NCBI GenBank assembly: GCA_037178855.1
Contig: JASJZC010000006.1
Span: 124,001-188,000, forward strand
DNA: 64,000 nucleotides
From: Oscheius sp. JU75
Taxonomy: Eukaryota; Nematoda; Chromadorea; Rhabditida; Rhabditidae
Direction of reading: 5' to 3'
Shown piece by piece: positions 53,301 through 64,000 of this stretch. The translations under genes and the position numbers were made by a program. Position 1 is the stretch's first letter, and each line of letters opens with the position of its first letter. The notes beneath the pieces are model-generated. The model ran no database searches, was not told the origin of the DNA, and saw nothing but the letters and a program-made list of their open reading frames with translations.

Positions 53301-53745
53301 TTTCTACACCGTTGGCCCTCGGCGACCTTCTCGACAGGTCCCCGATATCTCCACGCAAAGACTCTTCTAGTTCTTCCCTTGTCTGCGTCTCTCGTCGTGC
53401 TTAAAAATGGGTGAGCATTTGTCTCTGTCTCTCTGTATATCTTGTCTCTGTTTCTCTGTTTCTCGGTTTGTTTGTCTCATCGGACTTACCGTTGCCATTC
53501 GGAACCGGTCCGAGAAAGTTGTTCCGGCGATTCTGTTCGGCCTCTGCCTTACGGGCTCTCATCTCGGCCAATTTCTAAGAAAATGTGTGCATCGTGGGTA
53601 TAAAATAATGGTCTACATTGTTTCTCTCCAAATCGAGAAACTTATAGGTTTCAAAAATCGATAACAATCGAGAAAAGTTTAGAATTTGAATTACCTGTTT
53701 CTTCCTCTCTAGTTCCTGTGCCCGGGCTCTCTGCTCCGGATCCAT
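50395..53745 (-). CDS. dyci-1: Cytoplasmic dynein 1 intermediate chain (661 aa)
   Basis: Fourteen exons (53,695-53,745; 53,490-53,574; 53,299-53,399; 53,062-53,181; 52,553-53,019; 52,335-52,472; 52,152-52,293; 52,034-52,111; 51,844-51,942; 51,665-51,800; 51,399-51,622; 51,251-51,353; 50,647-50,749; 50,395-50,533) join to 661 aa. The N-terminus MDPEQRARAQELERKK is the coiled coil that binds dynactin p150; SIQTDEDRVPDREFSLG and ERMLSGVQDKYLVDYS follow; then WD repeats such as ILAGCYSGQIVVWDY, FLTASSDWSIKLWS and VKWSPVHPAVFASIDFRG. The protein links the dynein heavy chain to cargo adaptors and is essential in animals. Size and motif order match the C. elegans protein. The last intron carries a tRNA-like sequence. 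Confidence 0.93.
50550..50611 (-). repeat. tRNA-like sequence in the last dyci-1 intron
   Basis: On the minus strand: GCCCGCATGGCTCAGTCGGT TAGAGCC gives a good D-arm/A-box, and ATTCGATTCCCGGG a B-box, but the 3' half cannot pair with the GCCCGCA acceptor arm. So it is a tRNA-derived repeat or tRNA pseudogene. Confidence 0.65.
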
Positions 53746-54918
53746 GGTTGAGTCTGGAAATCTTTTACTGGTTTTTACGCATTACAGAGGTTGAAGGAAG
53801 AGAAGAAATTTAACAGGGAGAGATTTCAAAATAGGCTGAGGGCGGGCTGGACCCGTCATTTCGGGGCTGTAGAGTTGGAGCGCGCATACGTCTGGTCCAA
53901 GCTGCAAGTATATAGCAGAATAAACATTGCAGGACGAATTAGAGTGTGTCACAGAAATGAGGGAATCTTGGTGAAAATAGTAGCGAAAATATCGATTTTA
54001 CCTAAAACTTCTGACAGTAGCTTCCACGGGACTGGACTTTAATTATGTCACAGACGATATGGTTTGTTCAAAGAGTACATACAGTAAACCGAATTCTAGT
54101 CACTCTCCGTTTCAGGAACCTTAATCGTTGGACCGTGGGAATTCAAATCGATGTCTTTAATTTGGAAGCTGTAGTTTGTAGGTCTATAACCTCGTTTTCC
54201 AGGCTTTCCGACTACTTCGCATTCTTTCTCTTTGTCTCCCTCTGTCTGGCATCCAGTAATATCCTCATTTCACGTTCTGAAACCCTTGAAAGCAACCCAG
54301 CATCAAAAACTAGGGAAAACTTGTCTGAAAGCGCTTATTCACTCCACAGTTGATTTATTTCTTCATTTTTCATTTTTCCTGTGTTCTATGCTTGTCTATT
54401 GCCCCAATCTTGCTTCTAGTGACTGGTTCTCACAAAAATATCATAAAAAGTTTCCCGTGATCTAAAAAGGTGTGGACGTCTGCATGGTTGATTGGCCAAA
54501 ATCACCCTTACCGTCTTTTGCCCCCTATCCTTAAATAAAACTTGTGTCCCCAGCACTCTTCTGGGTCTAAACATTGTCATTTATCGAAGTCAATGCTTCT
54601 CTTCCTGTAATAAAACACCCTTTCCTTTATAAATTCGTTCTTCGTCGCTGTGAAAATAGCCGCGGTACGCAGTGATGATGAACGGCGCCAAGCCAGCTGT
54701 TTCAAAAGCTGCGGCTCTCTGTGCCTAATCGCCCCTCGCTTCTATTGCCCAGAATACTGAAACAATTGGCAAACCTGGCCATAAAATCGAAGTGATCGAT
54801 GAGAAAACAGCCGTGCTACGTGACTTTTTAAACCACAAAGGGATTTTTTGGCGATTCTTCGGCCTCTTTTCTTCTTCTAGACCATCTGTTCGAACACTTA
54901 TTCTCTTTTTTTCAGCAA
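53746..54918. other. Divergent promoter region of dyci-1 and knl-2
   Basis: 1.17 kb between two genes transcribed away from each other. No gene and no clear element is seen; the region probably contains both promoters. A trans-splice-like acceptor TTTTTTTCAG at 54,906-54,915 precedes the knl-2 ATG. Confidence 0.5.
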
Positions 54919-57900
54919 ATGTCGGCAAAGAAAGGACGCGCGAAGAAGGATGACGTCGTCGAGCTTCGATATTGGACATTCAAAGTAAAATCCTAACCTT
55001 TTTCCTTTACAAATCCCATTTTCAGTTCGTCGACAAGAGTTTCGGGGTCGTGGTGGAGGGATATCGTGATAACGATGCGACCGGATCGAAGATGGACAAT
55101 TGGGGATCCTCACAAATCAAGGTATTCCTATTTTATTCCAAAGGACCTAAAAATAATCATAGAGCGCCGCAGAAAACGGCAAGCTGCTAACGTCGCTGAG
55201 CGGCAGCAAGTACCGCCTCGTCGACAACATTGCCCGCGTGGAGCAGAAGAAATATGGCATTCCGGACTCGATGATCGACCTGTTCGAGAAGGGCTTCCCG
55301 AGGAACTGGGAGCAGATTTTGAGGCCATTCTATCAGAAATGGTTCGGATTGCGGATGTTTACCAAATTGACCCTAAAATTTAGGTTCGAGACGAACCCGT
55401 TGAACGCGGCCAAGTGGTGGGATCATCAGCAGACGTTGGAAAAGAAACGAGCCAGTCTGGGCGTGAGCCTGAAGAAGCGCTCGCAGAGCACAGGAGCCGT
55501 TCCAAGAACGCAACAGCTGGAGGCCGAGAAGGAGAATCAAACGGGTTTGGTGAGTTTCCGAGCTTATTTTCCCGACCCCTTACTATCTGATTGTTCGTTT
55601 GTGTGTAGCCGATATCGCAGGGGTGCTGCCGCACGTCATAGCCCCGCGGTTAATGCGCTGGACTACGAATCGTAGCAACTTGGGTTCGATCCCACTATTA
55701 TTTTGCAGACGGCTGATCTCTCTTACTCTAAAGCGCAACAGCGTCCATCTGTCATTGCAAACCTTGCCGAAAGGAAAAAGCGGCAAGCGTTCAATTGAAA
55801 TTCAGGTGTCGCTCTTCGTTATGGTTTGTTCAAAAAAAAAAAAAAGGACTACAGTGTCCCGAAATTTTTACGTTGCGGGACTCCTGGGAGGGCGAGAATT
55901 CAAACTTAGCAATTTTCTGAGATTTCTTTTTATCAATGTACAGCCTTCATTTTCGTTGTTTTTTTTGATTCTTACATTCTCTTTGTTTTCCGGAGATCTC
56001 GTTTGCTTCCGGTAAAGGCTGCTAATAGACACGCTTTAGAAATAAATGGGACGGAAGAGAACCCAAAAACAAGCTGCTAGACTGAAAACCAAAAAGAGCG
56101 AAAAATTAACTCGATTTGAAAGGTACTCTAGACGCGCGGGATTTCAGATAGAGTTAATATTTTGGTTTTCAGTCTAGCAATTTGTTTTCGCGTTCTCTTT
56201 CGTTCTTTTTCTTTATAAAACGTGTCTAATAGCAGCCTTTACCGGAAGCAAACAAAAAACAACGAAAATGAAGGCTGTACATCGATAAAAAGAATCTAAA
56301 AAAAAAACTGCTAAATTTGAATCCCCGCCCTCCCAGGGGTCCCGCCACAGTCCTTATTTTTTTTTCTGAACAAACCATAGAAACAGACTATTTGATCAAA
56401 TTAAAAAAAAAAATCGCATATTGTAGATGACACCCACGAAAACGACCGACGATAGCATCATTCGACGAAGTCCGCGCATCATGCCCACAGTAATGGCCAC
56501 CCCGAACGTAATGAAGAGCTTCTCCACGACGGCTCTGAACAACGACAAGAACGACAACGAGCCGACGCCGCGTTTCTGTCCCGTCACCGACGGTCGTCAC
56601 GCCATTTCACGACAGTCGACAGTCAAAGTCCCCCCAGAGTCTACTCCAACCAAGGTATCTTGTCTTTTTGTTTGGTTTGAAGTAATTTCAGGGCAAAATG
56701 CCGCGTAGATCGAGAGAACTGGTCATCCCGGACGTGCCAGCCGAGGGGCAGACACCTCGTCGTAGTCGTGCCGCTAAAACTCCGACCACAAAGACGCCGT
56801 CTGTGGCAGAAGCCACACCAATTAGGCGCTCTCTCAGAGTAAGGATTTGCCTTCTTTCTTTGTCTTAGCCAGTTTAATTCTGTCATATCAGAGATTGGCA
56901 GGGGGAGTCGCGCAGACAGTGGAAAACACCCCTATGTTGATAAACTGAGGGGAGTCGCACGCAAATCTGTTGTAACTCCGGTAGGAGTCATTATCGTGGA
57001 GACGAGAGTAGGGTAGACGAGCCAAAGGTACCAACTTTATTCACACCATTTAAAAGAATCCCTTGCTTTCCAAAGCGCAAGCAATTACGCTATATAGTTA
57101 CTATGAATATACTTGGATTTCTCTAGTGGTCTACTGAAGTCTGCCGCGGCAGGCGGGTCGCTCTCACGGGGTATTCAACATGGAGGACCCTCATGTAAAC
57201 CGCAATAATGTTCAAAATACTCAAGTGGTCAAGCAGATTACAAAAAAATATCAAAAGGGGTCTTTTTGGAATAGGAAAGGGGGATCGCGAAAAATTTTCT
57301 AACTGCAGGGATCCGGTTGACCTCTGGATGTTTCGAGATATCTACTAAACGTCTTTTTTCAGAGTCAATCGGTTCTTCCTACTCCCTCAGCCACATCCAC
57401 ACCCAAGCTGCCAGCAAAAGCTACACCAAAAGGCACTCCGAGAGCCAACTCGCGAGCCCCGTCAGCCTCTCCGGCCAGAAAGCCGGCTGCCAAGACCCCG
57501 GCCTCTGCCCAGAAGAAGAAGTCTCCTGCCAGTTCTCCAGCTCCCGCGAGACCTCAATCGGTGTGTTTTGCTCTGTTTTTAGGCATGAAATTGGCTATTT
57601 TAGGTGGCAAAGACGGAGAACAAGTTGGAATTCAAGGCACCACCCCCGGTGGTCAAAGTCCCGGCCGAGGAGAATGTCTTCAAGGCGCCGCCACCGAAGG
57701 TCATCAAAGGAGAAGTTCTGGACAGCAGGAGAGCCATGAGCGTGTCAAGTATTCGTGAGTCGACCTCTTTTTTGGCTCTTTTGGGCCGAGATAATCTTGA
57801 TTGGGCCAAAACCCTAAACGAGGAATGTTTTGACCGAAATTCAACAAGGATCCTATTGATCAAGAAGGGGCTTGCAAAATTTTTTTTTGAACATGCAGGG

Positions 57901-60900
57901 GTCAACTGGCTCCCCGCCATCAAAAATTTTTGCGCGAGTATTTTGGGCTGTACATAAGGTTGATTTTCCATGATGCACGCGTTGCCTCTCTCTGCCAATC
58001 CATGCCGTGGCAGAGATAAGTTGACCACTGCGACCAAGCAGGACTAGTGCATGCCTGCTTGTCCCTACTATCCTTCTTTCGTCTACCTGTCACGTTCGGT
58101 CTCTTTCCAAAAAAGAAAACTCTATAGCCATGTTTTTCCAGACTCAGCTACGGTCCTCTTCGACTGGTTCATCCAGTTCCACCCGAATCAGGTGAAGAAG
58201 ACTGGTGCCCTTCCTCCCTTCTACTTCACTGGCACCAAGAGGTTAGTCTCTATTTTCTGACTTCAAAATGCGCAAATTTTAGAACGAATGGAGCCCAGCC
58301 GCTCGGCTGGAACACGTCGCCGATCGTGCGTGTGGATGAGGGAGCCAATCAGTTCGATTGGACCTTCTACACGAGCAGCGGCAACCAGTACAAGATCAGC
58401 GGCCGCGTCAATGTCAGGGAAATGGCGGAGCAACGTATCTTACATAGTTTTTTTGTCGAAAAGTAGTAAATTTTCAGAAATTTTCCCGATGGAAGTGGCC
58501 AAGGCCTTCGAATTCGGCTTCCCTTCGAACTGGCTCGAGCTGCTGTGGAATGTCTTCAACGCTTACAGGGACAAGGGCTTCAAGAAGCCGCTGCTGGCTC
58601 CTCGTCACACCGAATCCGATGGGAATGAGTCGGTCAGATCGGGACAGGTCAACGGTTGGTTTTGGGAACTTGTATGGCAGAGAAATGATCATAAAATGCT
58701 GGAAAACGATGTAGCTTATGTGGCTGTAAAAAATAACATGGATACCTTGTAACTATAGAGAAATTTGCGACTATATTTTCTGCTTCGTAAATGCAACCAG
58801 CCCCCTTCAAAGTTTTTTGACAGTTCTTTTCTATTCGATGTGTTAGTCTCGAATACTCAGCCAACGAATTTAGAAATCAAACTAGCACGTAAATTAGGCT
58901 TGAGAACATACAGATTAATGTTGGTGGCCCCTAATTCTAAAGGACTGTTCTAACTTACAGACTATAACCACTCCTTGTTTTCAGTGAATCAAACCGTCAC
59001 ACATGCCAAGTCGCAGCGAGGCAGATCGCTCTACACCCCGCTGGAGCACAGCTTCAAGATGCCACAGCTGTCGGCGGAACGGGGTGGCGGCGAGAGGATC
59101 AAACAGAAGAAACGATCGATCAAGTACGCCTCGTCGGACGACGACGATGACACGGATGCTTTCATGAAGACTCTGCGCATGTCCCGCTACAACTACGACA
59201 GTGACCACGGCCCGGCTGGCAAGAGGGCCAGGAGGGTACGTCTTTTTTTCTTCAAACTGACCATGTCTGAAGCCTTCTGCGTTTCCCCTGCTGTAGACAC
59301 TAAGGGTCTTGAACAAGAGCAGAACCAGTGTTTTTATCCAGAATTATGTCTTTTTTAAGTCCAATACCGGTGATCTGACGGCCGACATGAGGATTATCAA
59401 GAATATCCAGAAGAGAAAGGCCAAACTGACGCGAGAGATTGCCGAACTCGACGAGTACATGTTCCAAGTGGCCAATAAGATTGACCGAAACCGTCGGGAG
59501 GAGGTATTTTGTTCTTTTTCTACTCTAAAAAGGGAAAATGCAGAAACGTTTGGAAGATCTGCATCGCGGATGGGAACAGCAGCAGCCGCCGCGTCAGCGA
59601 TCCCGTGCTGGATCAGAGCTCTCGTCACGCAAGAGGAAATTCCAGCCGATTTATGAGGAATCCGAGTCGAGCAGCGAGAGTAGTGATGAGGACAGCGAGG
59701 ACGAGCTGAAGGCGCTGAGCGACAGCACAAGCACGGACTGTGACGACGGGGGCGATTGGAGACAGGCCAGACTGAAGAAGAACAAGAAGAGTGAGTCTTT
59801 TCCACGGGTTTCTCAAAGTTTTCCTAGTTAGAAGGAGGTCTTGACCAGAGCCGCAAAACTTATACAAGTAACTGCAAGTAACTGGTGTCGAGATCGTGGA
59901 ATTCGAATATTATATATTTTTGCCTATAAAGCGGTTCTGATTGCGTCAAATTTCGACCGGAGATCTCTCCCTTCGGTTTTTAGGCTACTTTAGCCGTTCG
60001 AAAAGAATAATAACCAGGCATGTACTGGCACTTATAATCCTTTTCCAACGGCAGGCGGCAGTGAGTTCCGTCTCGAAAGCCGTGGTCCTGTCACAGAGCC
60101 CGTAAAGGTCCCCCTGTTCTTCGGATTACCAAACTCCCACTACGGTCAGTGTCCAACATTTCCTAATTTGTGCAACCGAGGGGACCCTTCTGAACAAAAA
60201 GGGATTGCGCAAAAACTTCGAACCGACTGGTTCTAGTGCATGCCTGATAACTTTCCCAACGAAATTATAATCGTCCCAAAAATCTTTCGACTCTGACCCT
60301 CTTCCAGAATTTGTCCCTCCCCCGACGAACAACAACAGACGCTCCAAGGAGAAGGCCAACATTTTCGAGGAGGAGAACAAGACGAGCGAGAGTGAGGAAG
60401 AGGATGAGACTGAAGAGATTCCGAAGCCCAAGAAGGAGAAGAAGCGCAAATGGACCCAGGAGGATCTGACCCGTCTGAAGCATGTCGTCTCACACGTAAA
60501 AGTCCGGAAGGAGGAGGACTGGCAGAAGATTGCCAACACGATGGGACAAGAATTCAAGGCCGAGGATTGCAAGGATGTCAGTTTTGTCTCATTTTCAAAT
60601 TAAAAAGGTATTCAGATGGCTGTGAAGCGCCTGAACTGGAAGGCGCCGAAAGAGAAGACATCGAAGCCGGAAGAAGAGGCCATGGTGATCACGACGAGGC
60701 CCGGGACACTTGGACACGCGATTCAGGCTGGAGAAGAGTGCCGAAAGTATCTGCTCGGAGCTGGAAGTCAGGAGTTGGACGGCTTTCGTCGTCAGGCCAT
60801 GGACGGAGAGGATGACGAGGTGGGTTCCTGTTTTTACTGGGTGTTAGCTGACAGAACATGGTATATAAGATTCTATCAACTCGTTATTGACCTGTCAATC

Positions 60901-62579
60901 GTGCCTGCTGTCCCTTGTCCCATTTTTGGCAGTTTGTCAGACCATTTAAGCATGTCTTTCAACATGTCCGGTGTCTATTTTTTGGCTCTTCAAATAGTAA
61001 CTAGACCGAATTCTAGATTTTTTTTTTCTGGAAAAAGATCCGATGGACTGTGAATCACTTGACCCACCAAATTATGTTTCTGGTACAATTTTGTAACGGT
61101 GTTTACTCTGTCCCAGACCGATCATACCATGCTGACAGTATGACCAGATTTGAAAGAAAGAGGTGGTTATGGGAACGAATATGAGTCGGTGGTCCTCTTG
61201 AAAGCTCTAGTTTCTGATGAGATCTCATGCTGACTCTTTCTTTAACAATCTGAACCAATCGACTACCATTCTTGACTCTCCTGGTTCTCTGAAACAGCAT
61301 TAGTGGTTGAAGGGGCTTAACAAGAATCCGAATTTTTCAAGAAGGGCCCTTTTGGGCAAGCCGTAAACAAAGGCTAAGTTTCTGCTAAAAACTGCAATGT
61401 TTCCAGCAGGACATCGTGGCCAATATTGCGGAGCTCGACCCGGACGACTCGATTCTAGAAGCCCTGAAGACGCCAAAGCTCGCGACCGCCAGCTTCAAAA
61501 AGTCCAAAAATCGCACGGATCAGCCTTTCCTGCCGACGCTGTTCGCCGACGAGGACACGCCGAAGACGAATGGCCGAAAGAGTCTGGCCCTTGAGGAGCC
61601 GACGACGGCCAAACGGGAGGAGAATCTGCGCTATTTGCACGAAATCAACAGAACCGATAGAAGTCGTTTGAACAACACGACCAGGATGAACATGTCGACG
61701 ACTAACTATTCCATGGTAGGCACATTTTTATTTTCGTTGCAACTGCTCTTCAAACCTATCGGATCGGCCAATGTTTCAGCTCGAGGTAGCTCAAGTAATC
61801 AAAAAGTACGGTAGCTTCATGAAATGGGTACTTGCTGTAAGGTTTCACCTGTATTTTCCAGGGTCACCGCGACCGCCCCCTTTTCACATGAGAAAGTCCG
61901 CTACTGTTTTAGTCCACAAAAGTGCCCAGACTAAATTTTACCAACTTCGGTCGAAAAACTTGTTTTTCTTTCCATGTCAAGCAGTTGTAAAGTGGCTTCT
62001 GCCATGACAGGGATTGGCAGAGCGGGGGTCGCGCAACCTGAGCAAAATCAACAGAGGGACCCTTTGCCAACCCCCAAAAAATATCAAGAGTAACCTACCC
62101 TACTACAACAAAATGGCCAAAGTTGTAGCTTTTGGTAAGATCAGAAAAGCTCGACGACCGGAGACGCGCGGGATGCGGAGTATGCTCAGTTGCCATTTTG
62201 ACTTTGGAGGGCGCACCAACTTTTATAACACAATACTGCGTATCGGCAAGTTACCGTAGTCAATTTTGATAAGCAGTCAACATGTACGTGTTAGTGCGCA
62301 CTAAAGTCAAAATAGCACCTTCGCATATTCCGCATTCCGCCCGTCTCTATAGATCACCCCCAGCAGAAATATTAGGCCGATCCTATAAAGTTTTAGGCCC
62401 AAGCCTTAAGGCTAGATACAGTAGATACTAATCAGCAATTTTTCCTCCAGATTGATCGCTCCCGTGCCGCGGACCAGGTAGCCCGCAAGATGGACAAAAT
62501 CACGAAGACGGTCAGGGATCAGATCCCAAAAAGAAAACCGACAAGCGATGTGGATGAAGAAGACGAGGAGGAGATGTAA
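54919..62579 (+). CDS. knl-2: KNL-2/Mis18BP1-type centromere factor, two SANTA modules plus SANT/Myb
   Basis: Supported exons: 54,919-54,984; 55,026-55,121; 55,163-55,341; 55,384-55,549; 56,427-56,654; 56,692-56,838; 57,363-57,560; 57,604-57,754; 58,142-58,241; 58,283-58,434; 58,478-58,654; 58,985-59,235; 59,360-59,503; 59,544-59,790; 60,308-60,576; 60,616-60,819; 61,407-61,715; 62,451-62,579, all in phase, about 1,070 aa. A SANTA domain lies near residues 13-112 (VELRYWTFKFVDKSFGVVVE, WGSSQI, SGSKYRLV, FEKGFPRNW). A second SANTA-like module is at about 413-525 (VLFDWFIQF, NTSPIVRV, SSGNQYKISG, FEFGFPSNW). A SANT/Myb repeat is near 810-870 (KRKWTQEDLTRLKHVV, DWQKIANTMG). Between them are basic/proline and acidic linkers. 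KNL-2 loads the centromeric histone CENP-A. A small extra exon near 55,709 or 61,780 (CTCGAG) is possible. Several introns hold foldback or tRNA-like repeats. Confidence 0.85.
55637..55700 (+). repeat. tRNA-like sequence in a knl-2 intron
   Basis: GCGGTTAATGCGCTGGACTA and ACTTGGGTTCGATCCCACT give A- and B-box-like parts with an anticodon-arm-like CTACGAATCGTAG between, but no matching acceptor arm. Probably a tRNA-derived repeat. Confidence 0.55.
55821..56378. repeat. Foldback element (MITE-like) in a knl-2 intron
   Basis: The left arm (from ATGGTTTGTTCA through GGGACTCCTGGGAGGGCGAG and ATGTACAGCCTTCATTTTCG) returns inverted on the right (CGAAAATGAAGGCTGTACAT .. CTCCCAGGGGTCCCGCC .. TGAACAAACCAT). 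Inner arms also pair: TTCCGGTAAAGGCTGCTAAT with ATTAGCAGCC-type partner at 56,221-56,250, and GCTAGACTGAAAACCAAAA. No coding potential. Confidence 0.82.
62150..62350. repeat. Small foldback element in the last knl-2 intron
   Basis: GCGGGATGCGGAGTATGC with CATTTTGACTTTGGAGGGCG on the left pairs with AGTGCGCACTAAAGTCAAAA and CGCATATTCCGCATTCCGCC on the right; loop of about 60 bp. Confidence 0.65.
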
Positions 62580-63895
62580 CATACCCAAACCCTCTTGGCC
62601 AAACTTTCCTATTTTTTCTATCTTCTCATGTTTATTTGTGCGAAAAACTTACCTCTTTCCTCCCTTATATTCCCCTTAGTTGTTTTGTTTCCATGCGATA
62701 AAAAACTTACCATTTTTTTTGAGTCATTTTGCCACATTTTGTTGCTCTGTAATGTTTATTTTAGTGTGCTTTGTAGCTTGGAGAAACTCTGTCCCAAAAT
62801 CGAGCCTAAGAACTTAAAAATACGCTATTTTTATGGCAATTTTTGTCGATATCTGGTAGTAGTGTAAGCATTTCCAAAATCCCCGGCGCCTGCCCGAAAA
62901 TGCTCTTTAGAAACACGTTGCACATTCGAACGGGGTGCAGTCGTAAAATTTTGAGCCGTTTTGCAAGCAAATTTTGATTTTTCTCTGATTGAAAAATGAC
63001 TTTTCCATGACGACTCGTTTCCGGCAACAATGTCTGCGCAATTAGAACGATTTTTGCAGCTGCACTAAGCCGAAATGCTTTACCAATTTGACTAGCAGGA
63101 GATCGAAAAGACTTTTTCATATATTTCTTTCTAACGATTTCCGTTCCTAGTCATTTTCGGGGCCCATAACTTTATCCTGAAACTCCTTCTGGTCAAAGGG
63201 CCTCGGACCTCGGCAAAATGCCGGAATTATTAGACTGAAACGAGTATCTTGATATTGTGGGACGAATTTCTGTCAACTGACCAAGAAAATTTGGCCTTTG
63301 ATGCAGGTTTAATCGATTCTCATTGCCACAAACCTGGTTCATGTTTTGCAAAATCTTTTCAATATACCCGCTAAAAATTCTCTCAAAGGTCGTCTCCGGC
63401 TTCAAATAGGGCGCGAAGAAATTGCTCGAGTCTTCAGGAAGATGTTTTTTTCCGACTATATAGAGTCATTTATAGCTTTGGGAACAAGTTTTTGTTTGTT
63501 GTGAAAAACAAAAAACTTGGTGTGCCTTCGCCTATGCTGGATACTTCCTCTATAGTCTGTTCAAGAAAAAGAGCATAATTTCAACTGCGTGCACGTTCTT
63601 TCTCGGCTGCGTATTGAAGATTTGCATCGGAAAAGTTGGGGCGCAGCCAAAAATTACTGGGTAAGTTCAATTTAAAAAATGTCTCTTTTTCTGAACAGTC
63701 ATAGAAAAACTGCACCGTTTGCCTCGAAAACGCCCAATTTTGTTGTTCGATCAGCTTTCTCGTACTCTTCGAAAACATTTTCCCCAAAACATACCTTAAA
63801 ATCCAAGGTTTCTGCTAGATGACCATCTCATTTTGTGTCTCCCAAACCGTCTCATCTCTCCTAATCACCTCCTGAAGCCTCCAGCCTTCCAGATT
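62580..63895. other. Intergenic
   Basis: knl-2 3' region followed by AT-rich sequence without a supported gene; 63,640-63,700 resembles 2,820-2,910. Confidence 0.5.
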
Positions 63896-63966
63896 ATGCA
63901 AATGTTCGTCCTCGGAGTCCTACTGGCTCTCATCCTACGAGTCCTGTGGAAATTTGTGGACAATTA
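63896..63966 (+). CDS. First exon of a membrane-anchored protein, cut by the window edge
   Basis: ATG at 63,896 opens MQMFVLGVLLALILRVLWKF then VDNY and a GTGAGT donor at 63,967. A hydrophobic N-terminal anchor of this kind is common in cytochrome P450s and other ER-membrane enzymes, but the rest is outside the window, so no family is given. Confidence 0.45.
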
Positions 63967-64000
63967 GTGAGTTTGTCTTTTTTTCCACCAAAAAAAGATG

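Noticed and set aside
55709-55791. Candidate extra knl-2 exon (TADLSYSKAQQRPSVIANLA)
   Set aside because: It has a good acceptor but runs into TGA with no proper donor; skipping it keeps the frame, so it was left out of the model.

Overview
The window looks like nuclear DNA from a nematode, probably of the rhabditid type; I cannot name the species. The evidence is: compact introns of mostly 36-60 bp ending in TTTTCAG-like acceptors; two kinds of nematode chemoreceptor (Sre-like and Str/Srd-like); a cuticlin-like ZP gene; a KNL-2 centromere factor with SANTA and SANT/Myb domains; a cytoplasmic dynein intermediate chain; and Tc1-type transposon remains. All gene models were spliced by hand from GT..AG signals and reading-frame phase, with no search.

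Bases 1-33,000 are fast-evolving accessory DNA. Seventeen loci, all but one on the minus strand, encode or once encoded small secreted cysteine-rich proteins of the Ly6/three-finger (nematode ET-module-like) type: signal peptide, about 10 cysteines, a CCCxxxLCN-like end and a hydrophobic tail typical of a GPI signal. Twelve models are intact, one has an unresolved 5' end, and four are fragments or pseudogenes. Among them lie a complete MFS sugar transporter (12,455-14,224), a complete MFSD8-like transporter (26,848-29,090), an intact Sre-like receptor (29,119-30,809) with a decayed paralogue (21,291-22,990), a 6-cysteine secreted peptide, a poly-serine secreted peptide, two small single-pass proteins and a 197-aa cysteine-rich secreted protein. 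The same region holds pieces of a KRBA2/Ginger-type integrase, RTE retrotransposons, Tc1 elements, a transposon-like unit with 325-bp inverted ends, and a family of dispersed, often palindromic repeats with tRNA-like internal boxes.

From about 35 kb onward the genes are conserved and larger: a GH29 alpha-L-fucosidase with a dead Tc element in one intron, a ZP-domain membrane protein tail-to-tail with a Str/Srd-like chemoreceptor, an F-box protein, dyci-1, knl-2, and the first exon of another membrane-anchored protein at the right edge. The 3.2 kb at 43-46.2 kb appears empty of genes.

No operon is evident; most genes look individually transcribed, and several of the small secreted genes have a TATA-like box 30-55 bp upstream of the ATG. 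Degenerate GACAGAGA/CTCTGTC tracts fill many introns and spacers across the whole window.
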